Assembly (NCBI RefSeq): GCF_023242315.1
Contig: NZ_JALLIY010000021.1
Coordinates: 62,001-126,000, forward strand
Direction: 5' to 3'
DNA from: Pseudomonas sp. MWU13-2105
GTDB lineage: Bacteria > Pseudomonadota > Gammaproteobacteria > Pseudomonadales > Pseudomonadaceae
DNA length: 64,000 nucleotides
The notes under the pieces are model-generated. The model searched no databases, had not been told where the DNA came from, and saw only the letters and a program-made list of their open reading frames with translations. Of this stretch, positions 17,243-26,324 are shown in pieces. A program made the position numbers and the translations under genes. The stretch's first letter is position 1. Each line of letters begins with the position of its first letter.

Positions 17243-18730
17243 TCACCGCAAACCGTAGGAATAGATCCCACCGTCATAGCTGTTGTACCAGTTGCCCTTG
17301 GCCCAGATCACCCGGTCCTGCGCCCCTTGAAAGCCGAGGATCCCGAGGTAACCGTCAACCGCCAGCCGTTGCCAGGAGCGCCCCCAGTCCTTGGAATAGA
17401 ACACCCCATTCGCCGAGATTTGCGCATCCGACCACCAGTAGAGCCAGCGCGGCGGCCGGTGTTCGCTGGAGGTATTGATCAGCAGGCTGTTCTGCCCCAC
17501 CCAGAAATTCCTCTCGCGCAACCGGCTGTCCGACGCCAACGGCGCGAACACACTCGGCAGCTCGCCCATCGGCTTCCAGCTCAGCTTGGCGGTATCCAGC
17601 TCGGCAACCACGTCTTGCCCATGGTCGCCCTGGTCGATCAGGCCCATCACACGCCCGGCGCCGTTCTCCACCAGTTCGTCGATAAACAGCCCTTCCTCGC
17701 GCTGCACAGCCCCGACCTGCCACTTCCCTGCCTTGCGCTGCAGGGGCGCGCGGGTCGTGACGTTGATCGCCAGGCTGCCGCTTTCACCATCGGGATTGCT
17801 CCCCCAGAAGCGTTGGGAAACCCAGATAAACGCCCGTTGCGCATCCAACTGAGTGACATGGGTCTGGATTTCCCCGTAAGTCCCTTCGTGGCGCCATTCA
17901 ACAATGTCAGGCCGTTTGCCCTGGGCATACTCGGTAGACACCAACAACGACTCGGCGGCGAATATCGGGGTGCTGCTCGCGCCGCGATCAGCGGAGTAGA
18001 ACACCCCGGTGGAGATGGCCCCCGGCTTGTCTTCGCCACTCTCGTTGTCGGTTCCACTCGGAGTGCCCCAGGCCCAGACTTCATCAGCGCCATGAAAGTA
18101 GGGCTTGAGGTTCCAGGCCAACTGCTCGGCCTTGGGAAACAGGCCTTTGGCCAACCAGTTCCAGTGCTGGCCCTGGTCATCACTGCGAAAGACCACGGTC
18201 TGGCTGATGTCATCGCTGCTCGCGGTAGCGGCATCGGCTCGGTTAAGCCCCGTCAGCAGGAACACACTGGCCCCATCCGGGCTGGCCACCAGGCAGGCGG
18301 CGTCACCAACATGGGCGACCATTTGAAACTGGCCCTGGGCGTCCAGGCGCGAGATGAAGGAGGTTTCCTTGTCCCGGGGCGAGAGAAAGCCGGAGAAGGC
18401 CCCCGCGTCTTCCGGCGCCTGATCCTTGACCTCAACCGGCTTGCCATGGAGGACGGCATCCAGGTCCACCACCTCGGCAGAAGGTTGCAGTTGCTTGGCA
18501 TCACCCTCCAGGCGCCCCACCAGCCAAGTGCCCCTGGGGGTCACCAGCACGCCGGTGCAGTACTGGGTCATCGCGCGCTGCCGAGTGTCCTGCACGGCGC
18601 CGACCGGCTGCTTGTCCGGGCTGCTCCCGCCCCACTCCAGCTTGGCGCTGGCAATCATCCACATGTACCAGAGCCCGGCGCCGACAAACAGCAGGACAAA
18701 CAGCTTGGTGAACAACTTCGATCGAGGCAT
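17243..18730 (-). CDS. Membrane-anchored Asp-box (BNR-like) beta-propeller protein
   Basis: A 495-residue protein with one N-terminal membrane helix at about residues 7-28 and a large extracytoplasmic domain. Two Asp-box motifs are visible, SDDQGQHW and SKDWGRSW, with a third degenerate copy SADRGAS, which indicates a sialidase/sortilin-like beta-propeller. No sialidase catalytic Arg triad is evident, so an enzymatic role is not claimed. The ATG at 18730 (MPRSKLF) places the helix at the N-terminus; the longer open frame to 19051 overlaps the neighbouring gene and has unlikely composition. I do not know its function. It stands alone between convergent and co-directional neighbours. Confidence 0.65.
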   Translation of the reverse strand: MPRSKLFTKLFVLLFVGAGLWYMWMIASAKLEWGGSSPDKQPVGAVQDTRQRAMTQYCTGVLVTPRGTWLVGRLEGDAKQLQPSAEVVDLDAVLHGKPVEVKDQAPEDAGAFSGFLSPRDKETSFISRLDAQGQFQMVAHVGDAACLVASPDGASVFLLTGLNRADAATASSDDISQTVVFRSDDQGQHWNWLAKGLFPKAEQLAWNLKPYFHGADEVWAWGTPSGTDNESGEDKPGAISTGVFYSADRGASSTPIFAAESLLVSTEYAQGKRPDIVEWRHEGTYGEIQTHVTQLDAQRAFIWVSQRFWGSNPDGESGSLAINVTTRAPLQRKAGKWQVGAVQREEGLFIDELVENGAGRVMGLIDQGDHGQDVVAELDTAKLSWKPMGELPSVFAPLASDSRLRERNFWVGQNSLLINTSSEHRPPRWLYWWSDAQISANGVFYSKDWGRSWQRLAVDGYLGILGFQGAQDRVIWAKGNWYNSYDGGIYSYGLR

Positions 18731-18867
18731 GGGGGATCCGAATCCATGGAAAATGCTGAGAAGCTTTTCGCATTTCTTTCGCCGAGAGTAAATTCTTATT
18801 GCACGCGAACAACAGGCTCCAGCCGGAAAAATCTCAGCGCTGTGACGCCGGTTCCATTCATCCTGCC

Positions 18868-19833
18868 TTACAGACACCCCACCCCTCTCAGTGTCGTTTC
18901 CATCGCCTGCTCCAGCGGCGTATGCGGCTCCGCCCCCAATACACTCACCAGATGGGCATTGTTCATCCGCACCGGCGTACGCCACAGGTAGCGCATCTCC
19001 AGCATCTCGCGAAAGGTGGTGACCAACGGCGAGGCCAGTCGCACCAGCCACCAGGGAAACCGCCGCAGCTTCGCCTGGCCGCCCGAGCGTTCGACCAGGC
19101 GGCTGATCGCGGCCGCCATCCGGGTGCCATCAGCGTCCCAGTGCCCAGCCATATGGAAGGCCGCGAAAGGTGCCAGGGTCTCCCGCCGCGCCAACAATTC
19201 GACCATGGTCCGTGCCACATCCGGCAAATAGGCCCACTGATGACCGACACCCGGATCGCCCGGCAGATTGATCACCTTCACCGCCCGCCCGGGCTTGATC
19301 ATCCCCAGGGACAGCCAACTGCTGCCGGACTGCGCTCCGAAGAAGTCGCCCGTGCGCAGGACAATCGCGCGAACCCCATCGCGCGCCGCATCCCGCAAGC
19401 GTTGCTCAAGCTCGACGCGGATACGCCCCTTGCGCGTCAGCGGACGCTGCGGCGCCTGTTCGTCCAACGCGGCAAAGGCGTCCGGGCCGTAGTTGTAGAC
19501 CGTGCCCGGCAACAGAATGGTCGCGCCGACAATACGTGCCGCGGCAATCGTATTGTCGATCATCGGCAGCACCTGCTCGGCCCAGTTCCGATAGCCCGGT
19601 GGGTTGACCGCATGCACGATCACGCTGCAACCCTGCGCCGCCCGCACCACGTCGTCACGGTCAAGGGCATCGCCACGCAACCACTGGATGCCGTCGCGCT
19701 CAAGCGCCGCCGCCGCCAAGCCGCGCTTGAGCGCCTGCACCTGCCAGCCGCCGTCGCGCAGTTGCCGCGCCACTTCGCCGCCGATGCTGCCGCCCGCGCC
19801 CAGTACCAGGACCTTGTTGCTCAATGCCGCCAT
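18868..19833 (-). CDS. Atypical extended SDR / NAD-dependent epimerase-like protein
   Basis: A 321-residue protein with an N-terminal Rossmann motif LGAGGSIGGE (residues 11-20) of the extended or atypical short-chain dehydrogenase/reductase group. The usual catalytic YxxxK is not found where expected: after VYNYGPD the region reads PLTRKGRIRVELEQ, with Lys and Arg at the canonical Tyr and Lys positions. It may therefore bind NAD(P) without classical chemistry, like NmrA-type sensors, or use other residues. It is divergent from the LysR gene at 19929, which probably controls it. Confidence 0.75.
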   Translation of the reverse strand: MAALSNKVLVLGAGGSIGGEVARQLRDGGWQVQALKRGLAAAALERDGIQWLRGDALDRDDVVRAAQGCSVIVHAVNPPGYRNWAEQVLPMIDNTIAAARIVGATILLPGTVYNYGPDAFAALDEQAPQRPLTRKGRIRVELEQRLRDAARDGVRAIVLRTGDFFGAQSGSSWLSLGMIKPGRAVKVINLPGDPGVGHQWAYLPDVARTMVELLARRETLAPFAAFHMAGHWDADGTRMAAAISRLVERSGGQAKLRRFPWWLVRLASPLVTTFREMLEMRYLWRTPVRMNNAHLVSVLGAEPHTPLEQAMETTLRGVGCL

Positions 19834-19897
19834 GTCGATTCTCCAGGAAGGTGACGATGAACAGAGTCTGGCCCTGCCCCTTCAGGAAATAAATTGC

Positions 19898-19930
19898 ATA
19901 GCACAAGCTATCGGCCATACATTTATGTAT
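19898..19930. promoter_or_regulatory. Two inverted repeats between SDR and LysR genes (candidate LysR operator)
   Basis: ATAGC-ACAA-GCTAT occupies 19898-19911 and ATACAT-TT-ATGTAT occupies 19917-19930, ending within the LysR start codon. Paired palindromes in a divergent LysR/target gap are the usual form of LysR recognition and activation sites. Assignment is from position and symmetry only. Confidence 0.5.
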
Positions 19931-20873
19931 GAACCAGACCATGAGTTGGGAACTGTACCGAACCTTGCTTGCCGTGCTGACGGAGGGCTCGCTCTCGGGT
20001 GCCGCGCGGGCGCTGGGGATTACCCAGCCCACCGTCGGACGGCATATCGCCGCGCTGGAAGCCTCGTTCAAGCAACCGCTGTTCACCCGCTCGCAGACCG
20101 GCTTGCTGCCCACCGAGACCGCCCTGGCGCTGCGCAGCTATGCCGAAGCCATGCAACACACCGCCGCCGCCCTGGAGCGTGCCGCCACCGGCCAGGGCCA
20201 GGTGGTGAACGGCACGGTGCGGATCTCCGCCAGCGAAATGATTGCCATCGAGGTGCTACCGCCGACGCTGGCGCTGCTGCGCCAGGCCCATCCGCACCTC
20301 AGGATCGAGCTGCTGGCCACCGACAAGGTGCACGACCTGCTGCAACGGGAGGCCGATATCGCGGTGCGCATGACCGCGCCGAAGCAGGATCAACTGATCG
20401 CCCGGCGTGTCGGCCAGGTGGAGTTGGGCCTTTATGCACACGTGGACTATCTGCAACGACAGGGCACGCCCCAGGCCATGGCCGATCTGTCGCGCCATGC
20501 GCTGATCGGCTTCGATGCCACCACCCCCTTTATCCGCGCCGCCAGCAAACAGCTGCCCAGTTGGAATCGCGAGGCCTTCACGCTGCGCACCGACAGCACG
20601 CTCGCGCAACTGGCGATGATCCGCGCCGGCTGCGGCATCGGCATCTGTCAGGTTGCCCTGGCGATCCGCACACCGACACTGCTGCGGCTGTTGCCGGAGC
20701 AGTTCACATTCCAGCTGGAAACCTGGGTGACCATGCATGAGGACCTGCGCACCAGCCCCCGTTGCAAGGCGACCTTCGATGCGCTGGTGGAGTGTTTGCT
20801 GGCTCACACTCGCCTTGCGCCGACATCCCAGCCCCTCGAATCTGTTTGGCATCCTGGCACAAAGAATGGATAG
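19929..20873 (+). CDS. LysR-family transcriptional regulator
   Basis: A 314-residue regulator with an N-terminal winged helix-turn-helix, GSLSGAARALGITQPTVGRH near residues 20-39, and a periplasmic-binding-like effector domain from about residue 90. The start at 19929 has no clear ribosome-binding site; an in-frame ATG at 19941 (MSWELY) is an alternative and also lacks one, so the message may be nearly leaderless. It is divergent from the SDR gene. The effector is not predictable. Confidence 0.85.
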   Translation: MNQTMSWELYRTLLAVLTEGSLSGAARALGITQPTVGRHIAALEASFKQPLFTRSQTGLLPTETALALRSYAEAMQHTAAALERAATGQGQVVNGTVRISASEMIAIEVLPPTLALLRQAHPHLRIELLATDKVHDLLQREADIAVRMTAPKQDQLIARRVGQVELGLYAHVDYLQRQGTPQAMADLSRHALIGFDATTPFIRAASKQLPSWNREAFTLRTDSTLAQLAMIRAGCGIGICQVALAIRTPTLLRLLPEQFTFQLETWVTMHEDLRTSPRCKATFDALVECLLAHTRLAPTSQPLESVWHPGTKNG

Positions 20874-20930
20874 ACTCCGCCGGAACCATGGGCAATAGCC
20901 TCTTGGTAAACCAATGGAGCAGGTACCGTC

Positions 20931-21752
20931 ATGGAACTATCAAAACAACACAAGGCGCGGTTCAGGCGGATTTCTGTCGGACTGCTGGCCGCATGGCTGA
21001 CGTCCGGAATCGCCTACAGCTTCGCCGAGGACAAGGGAGTCAAGGGAATGCAGAGCATCCAGTTTCAAAAAGTCATTGACCTCAGCCACGTCATTACACC
21101 GTCCATACCACTGTGGCCGCACGATCCTCCCGTCATATTCAATGTAGTGGCGTCACAGGAAAAAGACGGTTACTACTTGCGCAGCTTCAGCATGGGCGAA
21201 CACAGCGCAACCCATATGAATGCGCCCAACAGCTTTCATCCCGACGGCATCGGGATTGATACCTACAAGCCGGAGTCGCTGGTACGGCCGGCCGTGGTGA
21301 TCGATGTCCGGGCACAGGCAAAGGCCAATCCCGACTATGCGATCAGTCCTCAAGACATCAAGAACTGGGAGCACGATCATGGTCGCATCGCCCAAGGTTC
21401 CGTAGTGCTTTTCTATACCGGGTGGCAAGCCCTGTGGAACGACTCCAAGCGCTTTTTCAATGAGGATGACAAAGGCGGTCTGCACTTCCCCGGAGTCAGC
21501 GCCGCCACGGCAAAACTACTGGTCGACGACCGCCAGATCGCTGGGGTGGGTATCGATACCCACGGGGCGGATCCAGGCCAGGACACCGTATTTGCCACCA
21601 ACAGCCTGGTTCTGGCGAAGAATGGAATCATCCTGGAATGCCTGACCAACCTGGATCAGCTACCCGCCAAAGGTACAACGCTGGTCATTGGTGTCCTGAA
21701 GCTCAAAGACGGATCCGGCTCTCCCGCTTCCGTGCTGGCGTTTGTGCCCTGA
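20931..21752 (+). CDS. Secreted cyclase-family metal hydrolase (kynurenine-formamidase-like fold)
   Basis: A 273-residue protein with a signal peptide (residues about 1-32, ending in a SFA-type site) and a cyclase fold. The family metal motif HxGTHxDxP appears as HSATHMNAP at residues 91-99: the first two His are kept, the Gly is Ala and the Asp is Asn97; His103 follows. A second conserved stretch GVGIDTHGADPGQD lies near residue 205. Members hydrolyse amides or cyclic compounds such as formylkynurenine or isatin. The periplasmic location and altered metal motif make a tryptophan-catabolic role unlikely. It lies 57 bases after the LysR gene on the same strand. Confidence 0.7.
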   Translation: MELSKQHKARFRRISVGLLAAWLTSGIAYSFAEDKGVKGMQSIQFQKVIDLSHVITPSIPLWPHDPPVIFNVVASQEKDGYYLRSFSMGEHSATHMNAPNSFHPDGIGIDTYKPESLVRPAVVIDVRAQAKANPDYAISPQDIKNWEHDHGRIAQGSVVLFYTGWQALWNDSKRFFNEDDKGGLHFPGVSAATAKLLVDDRQIAGVGIDTHGADPGQDTVFATNSLVLAKNGIILECLTNLDQLPAKGTTLVIGVLKLKDGSGSPASVLAFVP

Positions 21753-21770
21753 CCTCGTTTTGACAAGAGA

Positions 21771-23645
21771 TCACTCGACTACCGGAGCGCTGGCCTGGAA
21801 CTGCTTCCGGTAGTCCGCAGAGCGGCGTAGCACCTCGCAAAAACCCAGGAAGCTGGCCGGTTTGGTCAAAATATCATTCGCCCCAGCCCCCCTGAAACGC
21901 TCTATCTCGTTCGAAAAGGCACTCGCGGTAAAAGCCACGATGTAACAAGTGTCGCCCAGTGGCAGCCCGCGGATTCTGCGAATGGCTTCCAGGCCGTCCA
22001 TTCCGGGCATGTTGATATCCATCAGGATGACGTCTGGAGAGGATGTCATGCATAGCTCGAGTGCCTCCCGCCCCTCTGACGCAAGATCGGGCGTATAACC
22101 CAATGTCTGCAGCATGGCCATCGCCACTTTCTGATTCAACGGATGGTTCTCGACCAGCAGGATATCCAGCGGGTAATCCCGGGCAAACGACGAATCAAAA
22201 ACCAGCGCCGAACGATCGACCGCGGGGGCAATTTCCGAATCAGAGAAAGGTTTGTTCGCCAACGTGAAAGAGAACGTCGAACCGACACCAAACTGGCTGT
22301 TGAAGGACAGGACCCCACCCTGGGCTTCGACCAGGTTCTTACAGATGGACAGACCGAGCCCACTCCCGGTAAAGCGCTGATTGGTCGACCCTTCAAACTG
22401 AGTAAAGGGCTTGAACAGGCGGCCTTGTCGCTCTGCGGGAATCCCTATGCCGGTATCGCGTATCGAAAAGCAAAGTCGGGATTGAGCAGTATCTTCGCCA
22501 AGGCTGACGGTGAGCGACACCTCCCCAGCTTCAGTGAATTTGATCGCATTGCCCAGCAAGTTGATCAGTACCTGGCGCAGGCGATCAGCGTCGGTTTTAA
22601 CCCGTAAGGGAACATTCGGCAGGACGATGACTTCAAGCGTAACGGGTTTGTCCTGAATATTTTGCCGGACCATTTCAACGCTGGAAGCAATCAAGAGACG
22701 CAACTCGAACACACGTGGCCTCAGGTCCAGTTTCCCCGATTCGATCTTGGCAAGATCAAGAATGTCGTCAATCAGCGACAACAAGGTCTTGCCACTGGTA
22801 TGAATGGTGGTCAACAGGTCACTTTGCTCTGCACTCAAGGAAGTCGCCGCCAGCAGGTCGGTCGCGCCGATGACGCCGTACATCGGTGTCCGAATTTCAT
22901 GACTCATGGTGGCCAGAAATTGGCTTTTCATGCGATCGGCTTCTTCCGCGGTGCTTTTCGCCTGTTTCAACACCTGTTCGTTGACTTGCAGTTGTCGAAG
23001 ATGGGTGCGCAGGCGTATGGCATCAATGACAATCAAGAGACTGAAGGCGAGAAAGACCAGAATGGCAAGCAGGATATGGTGCAGGGAGTCTTGATTGAGT
23101 TGGTGGTAATAGTCCGCCAGGGTAATTTCCGCACCGGCAACATAAGGGGTGCCATCCTGGGACTTCAAAGGAACAAAGACCGCACGGAAATCCCCCCAGT
23201 GGTCCGTGTAATCGATCCAGCTCGGTCTCGTGCGTTCGAAACTGTCAAGCAAGGCCTGACTGGCATCGGGGTAGGGGTCGAAATAGCGGACGAAGTTATT
23301 CTCCTGGACTTCCTTGGCCGAGGCGCTGGAACTGACAAGGATCGCTTCCCCTCCCCGCTTCACCACGGTATAGACGAAGGCCGTGCCCATGGATTCGTTA
23401 AACCGGGAAAGCTTGCGAATTGCATTTAAATCCTCGGCCTCCGTCTTCGAGCTCTTATCAATCAAATGGTCATGATATTGATCGCCCAAAATGGCTGAAG
23501 CGCCCAAGGCCGCATGCAGAAGTTTGTCATTGATGCTCTGCGTCAGGATGGCTTGAGCCTGAGCATGAAGATAATAAATATAACCACTGACACCAATAAT
23601 ATAGAGAAACAATAAAATCCATATATTGCGTCTAACTTTGAACAT
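21771..23645 (-). CDS. Hybrid sensor histidine kinase / response regulator
   Basis: A 624-residue inner-membrane hybrid kinase. Two membrane helices at about 8-25 and 190-208 bracket a periplasmic sensor of about 165 residues. A HisKA domain carries FLATMSHEIRTP with His249, the HATPase has N-box Asn366 and a G box near SGLGLS, and a C-terminal receiver has Asp543 in LMDINMPGMDG and Lys595. There is no HPt domain, so a separate phosphotransfer protein is needed. The start has GGAGG about eight bases upstream. It is convergent with the cyclase gene; no partner regulator is nearby. Confidence 0.88.
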   Translation of the reverse strand: MFKVRRNIWILLFLYIIGVSGYIYYLHAQAQAILTQSINDKLLHAALGASAILGDQYHDHLIDKSSKTEAEDLNAIRKLSRFNESMGTAFVYTVVKRGGEAILVSSSASAKEVQENNFVRYFDPYPDASQALLDSFERTRPSWIDYTDHWGDFRAVFVPLKSQDGTPYVAGAEITLADYYHQLNQDSLHHILLAILVFLAFSLLIVIDAIRLRTHLRQLQVNEQVLKQAKSTAEEADRMKSQFLATMSHEIRTPMYGVIGATDLLAATSLSAEQSDLLTTIHTSGKTLLSLIDDILDLAKIESGKLDLRPRVFELRLLIASSVEMVRQNIQDKPVTLEVIVLPNVPLRVKTDADRLRQVLINLLGNAIKFTEAGEVSLTVSLGEDTAQSRLCFSIRDTGIGIPAERQGRLFKPFTQFEGSTNQRFTGSGLGLSICKNLVEAQGGVLSFNSQFGVGSTFSFTLANKPFSDSEIAPAVDRSALVFDSSFARDYPLDILLVENHPLNQKVAMAMLQTLGYTPDLASEGREALELCMTSSPDVILMDINMPGMDGLEAIRRIRGLPLGDTCYIVAFTASAFSNEIERFRGAGANDILTKPASFLGFCEVLRRSADYRKQFQASAPVVE

Positions 23646-23855
23646 GCGTCACGGCCTCCATTGCCATAAAACTCAATTATCTGAAATCACACTCCATGCT
23701 TGATTTATTCAGAATAAGTCAAGCATGGGTGGAACACAATATTTGAATTTGACAAGACCACGGAGAGAACCGACGAATTCTCTCAGACTGGAAGCATCGG
23801 TTACATCCTGCTACAGATATCTTTTCATCCAGGCATTATTCAGGGCGACAACCCA

Positions 23856-24788
23856 TCACGCCGGCTGATGCAGCTCAACCGTGACATGCACCAGTTCCTC
23901 ATGGATCGCCAGTTGTGCCTTGAAGTAGTCCGGCGTGGCCGGTAATTGCGTCACCAGGCTGAGCACGCAGGCGAACTGGCCCTTGCCGACCCGCCAGACG
24001 TGCAGGTCGCTGATGGCGGCCGGAATCGGACTGGCGGCGATGACCTCACGGATTTCCTCGACCACCGGCGCATCCATTTCCGCATCGAGCAATACCCGAC
24101 TGGTCTGGCGGATCAGCCCATAAGCCCAGCTCGCCACCAGCCCCGCGCCGACAATCCCCATCAACGGGTCGAGCCACGCCGCGCCCCAGAGCTTGCCGCC
24201 GATCAGCGCCAGGATCGCCAGCACCGAGGTGGCCGCATCGGCGACCACATGCAGGTACGCCGAACGCAGGTTCAGATCGTGGCCGTGTTCATGGCCGTGG
24301 TGATGATGGTCATGGTGGTGATCATGGGCATGACCGTCCTTGAGCAGCCAGGCACAGGCCAGGTTGACCATCAGGCCGACGATACCGATGACGATGGCTT
24401 CGTCGTAGTGGATCGCGGCGGGCGCAATCAGCCGCTCGACCGATTGAAACAGCATCAGCCCCGCCACCATCACCAGGAACAGCGCACTGGTGTAGCCGCC
24501 CAGCACTTCGATCTTCCAGGTACCGAAGGCAAAACGATTGTCGCTGGAGAGGCGCCGGGCAGCGCCATAGGCCAACACCGACAGGCCCAATGCCAGGGCA
24601 TGGGAGCTCATGTGCCAGCCGTCGGCGAACAGCGCCATCGAGTTGTAGTACCAGCCGCCGAAGATCTCGGCGACCATCATCACCGCGGTCAGGATCATGG
24701 CCCGCCGGGTGTTGGTCTCCGCCAGGGGATTTCCATCGTTGAGGATTTTCGAATGGCAGTGCCGATGAGTAGCATTGGGCGAAGACAT
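23856..24788 (-). CDS. dmeF: Cobalt/nickel cation diffusion facilitator DmeF
   Basis: A 310-residue six-helix CDF exporter. The A-site reads HMSSHALALG (His-x3-His in place of the zinc-type His-x3-Asp) and the later site HVVADAATS has His-x3-Asp. A very His-rich cytoplasmic loop, HAHDHHHDHHHHGHEHGHD, lies between helices IV and V. This pattern, an N-terminus with clustered His/Cys and a divergent FrmR/RcnR-family regulator match DmeF, which exports cobalt and nickel. The ATG at 24788 (MSSPNATHRH) was chosen because longer frames run into the regulator gene. A C-terminal metallochaperone-like domain starts near residue 225. Confidence 0.85.
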   Translation of the reverse strand: MSSPNATHRHCHSKILNDGNPLAETNTRRAMILTAVMMVAEIFGGWYYNSMALFADGWHMSSHALALGLSVLAYGAARRLSSDNRFAFGTWKIEVLGGYTSALFLVMVAGLMLFQSVERLIAPAAIHYDEAIVIGIVGLMVNLACAWLLKDGHAHDHHHDHHHHGHEHGHDLNLRSAYLHVVADAATSVLAILALIGGKLWGAAWLDPLMGIVGAGLVASWAYGLIRQTSRVLLDAEMDAPVVEEIREVIAASPIPAAISDLHVWRVGKGQFACVLSLVTQLPATPDYFKAQLAIHEELVHVTVELHQPA

Positions 24789-24822
24789 TGGGCTACAGTC
24801 CTGATGACAAGGTCGAAACATA

Positions 24823-24838
24823 CTATACCCCAGTATAG
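24823..24838. promoter_or_regulatory. DmeR/RcnR-type operator between dmeF and dmeR
   Basis: The perfect inverted repeat CTATAC-CCCA-GTATAG lies in the 73-base divergent gap. C/G tracts flanked by AT-rich inverted repeats are the recognition form of the RcnR/FrmR/DmeR regulators. It overlaps the likely promoters of both genes. Confidence 0.75.
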
Positions 24839-24861
24839 ATAACAGACAATGGGACAATTCC

Positions 24862-25137
24862 ATGCCGCATACCATCAAGGATAAAAAACGCCTGCTGACC
24901 CGTGTCAGGCGTATCAAGGGCCAGGCCGAGGCGCTGGAAAACGCCTTGAACATGGAGGTCGAGTGCACCGCCGTGCTGCAGCAGATCGCGGCAATCCGCG
25001 GGGCGATCAACGGTTTGATGGCCGAGGTGCTGGAAGGTCATATCCGCGAGCACCTGGGCGCGGACGATGTCACGCCGGCCCAGCGTCGCGAGGATGTGGA
25101 TGAGGTGGTATCGGCGCTGCGCTCGTATTTGAAGTGA
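24862..25137 (+). CDS. dmeR: FrmR/RcnR-family metal-responsive repressor DmeR
   Basis: A 91-residue all-helical DNA-binding protein of the CsoR/RcnR/FrmR superfamily. The RcnR-type metal ligands are all present: His3, Cys35, His60 and His64. FrmR-type formaldehyde sensors lack His3 or His64, so a cobalt/nickel sensor is favoured. The conserved core TRVRRIKGQAEALENAL and QIAAIRGAINGLMAEVL are clear. It is divergent from dmeF across an operator-like palindrome, which supports metal-relieved repression of the exporter. Confidence 0.85.
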   Translation: MPHTIKDKKRLLTRVRRIKGQAEALENALNMEVECTAVLQQIAAIRGAINGLMAEVLEGHIREHLGADDVTPAQRREDVDEVVSALRSYLK

Positions 25138-25248
25138 CTTCGGCGGCTCTGCCGAGGGCCGCCTGGAGCACGGCACGGAAAGGACCGGCATGCCGAGATG
25201 ACGGACGGCCGCCGGCTGGCTTACAACAAAGGGCGGCGCCCGAAGAGA

Positions 25249-26187
25249 CTAGGCATTGCCCCGGCCATCAAACTCGAACCAGAAACTGGCACCGCGACTT
25301 TCAAATCGACCATGCATGAGTTCGGTCAACAGGTCATCATTGAAATGCTTGTGATAGGCACTGCCGAACAACAGTTTCGTCCGCGGGTTATCAATCATCA
25401 GCGCCAGCAGCAGATACTGTTCCGTCCAGTAGATCTGATGATCGATCAACCATGTCGTCGGAAGCCCGAAGGGCAGGAAGACATCATGCACGTGGACAAA
25501 TATTTTCTTGGTGATTTTCGGCAGCAGGCGCAGGTAAATATGCAGGCAATCGCTACCGGTCTTGACCGTGTGCGTGGAGTCGATAAACAGGATATCGCCG
25601 TCTTCCAGCGTGGTATTGAGCATCTCGATGGTCAGATCCTGAGCACGGATCGTTTGCAGCTCAAGCGCCCCTTCATTGGCCAGGGTGGTGATGAATGGCC
25701 TGGGAAAGGGTTCGATGCAACGCAGCGTCCCCGCCCCGTTCTTGCGCAATGCTTCCACGGCAATCAGCGATGAGAAACCGCTGCCGATTTCAACGATGGT
25801 CTTGGGGCGGATACGCCTGATATAGGCGTAATACGCCATGCCATCACTGCAGGTAAACTGGCCGTTTTTCCAGAAATACGCGGTAGCGGTTTCTTTATCG
25901 CCGACTTCAGCCGGCGTGAAATCGACCCCATACGGAATCAGTTCGCTGATCTCCGCCCGCAGCCTTTGCTGGTCGAACAGGCCGCAATTCAAATAAGGCG
26001 GTTCTGACTCCTGGTACTCGTAGGAGCTGGCTATCTCGGAAAGCGATGGCGTGCTTGAGTAAAAATTGGAAGGAATTACATTAAGCCCGTGTTCTTGCAC
26101 TCGTGCTCTATCCAGCGGATCAGCCCAAAGCAGCTTTTGCATCACCGGCAATGCTGCATTGAACTCTTCATCCGTTACACGTGCCAT
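25249..26187 (-). CDS. Class I SAM-dependent methyltransferase, orphan
   Basis: A 312-residue protein. The SAM-binding motif I is IVEIGSGFSSLIAVEAL near residues 131-147, followed by TLRCIEPFPRP and, after a spacer, GDILFIDSTHTVKTGSD, a layout shared with the Methyltransferase_24 group. The substrate is unknown. Codon and base use look slightly less GC-rich than the neighbours. It lies alone between dmeR and a GlxA-type regulator, with no sugar or peptide biosynthetic genes nearby, so no pathway can be proposed. Confidence 0.75.
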   Translation of the reverse strand: MARVTDEEFNAALPVMQKLLWADPLDRARVQEHGLNVIPSNFYSSTPSLSEIASSYEYQESEPPYLNCGLFDQQRLRAEISELIPYGVDFTPAEVGDKETATAYFWKNGQFTCSDGMAYYAYIRRIRPKTIVEIGSGFSSLIAVEALRKNGAGTLRCIEPFPRPFITTLANEGALELQTIRAQDLTIEMLNTTLEDGDILFIDSTHTVKTGSDCLHIYLRLLPKITKKIFVHVHDVFLPFGLPTTWLIDHQIYWTEQYLLLALMIDNPRTKLLFGSAYHKHFNDDLLTELMHGRFESRGASFWFEFDGRGNA

Positions 26188-26324
26188 CTTCTAGAATTCC
26201 CGTTCCACATCATTTTGGGCAGAGCACTACTGGGTACGGGCGCAGCATAACGTATGATCAGCGCGCCCTCCTACTCGCCGCAACAGCGTAGACCACGCCT
26301 GTACGGCGACTCGAAAAATGCTTT

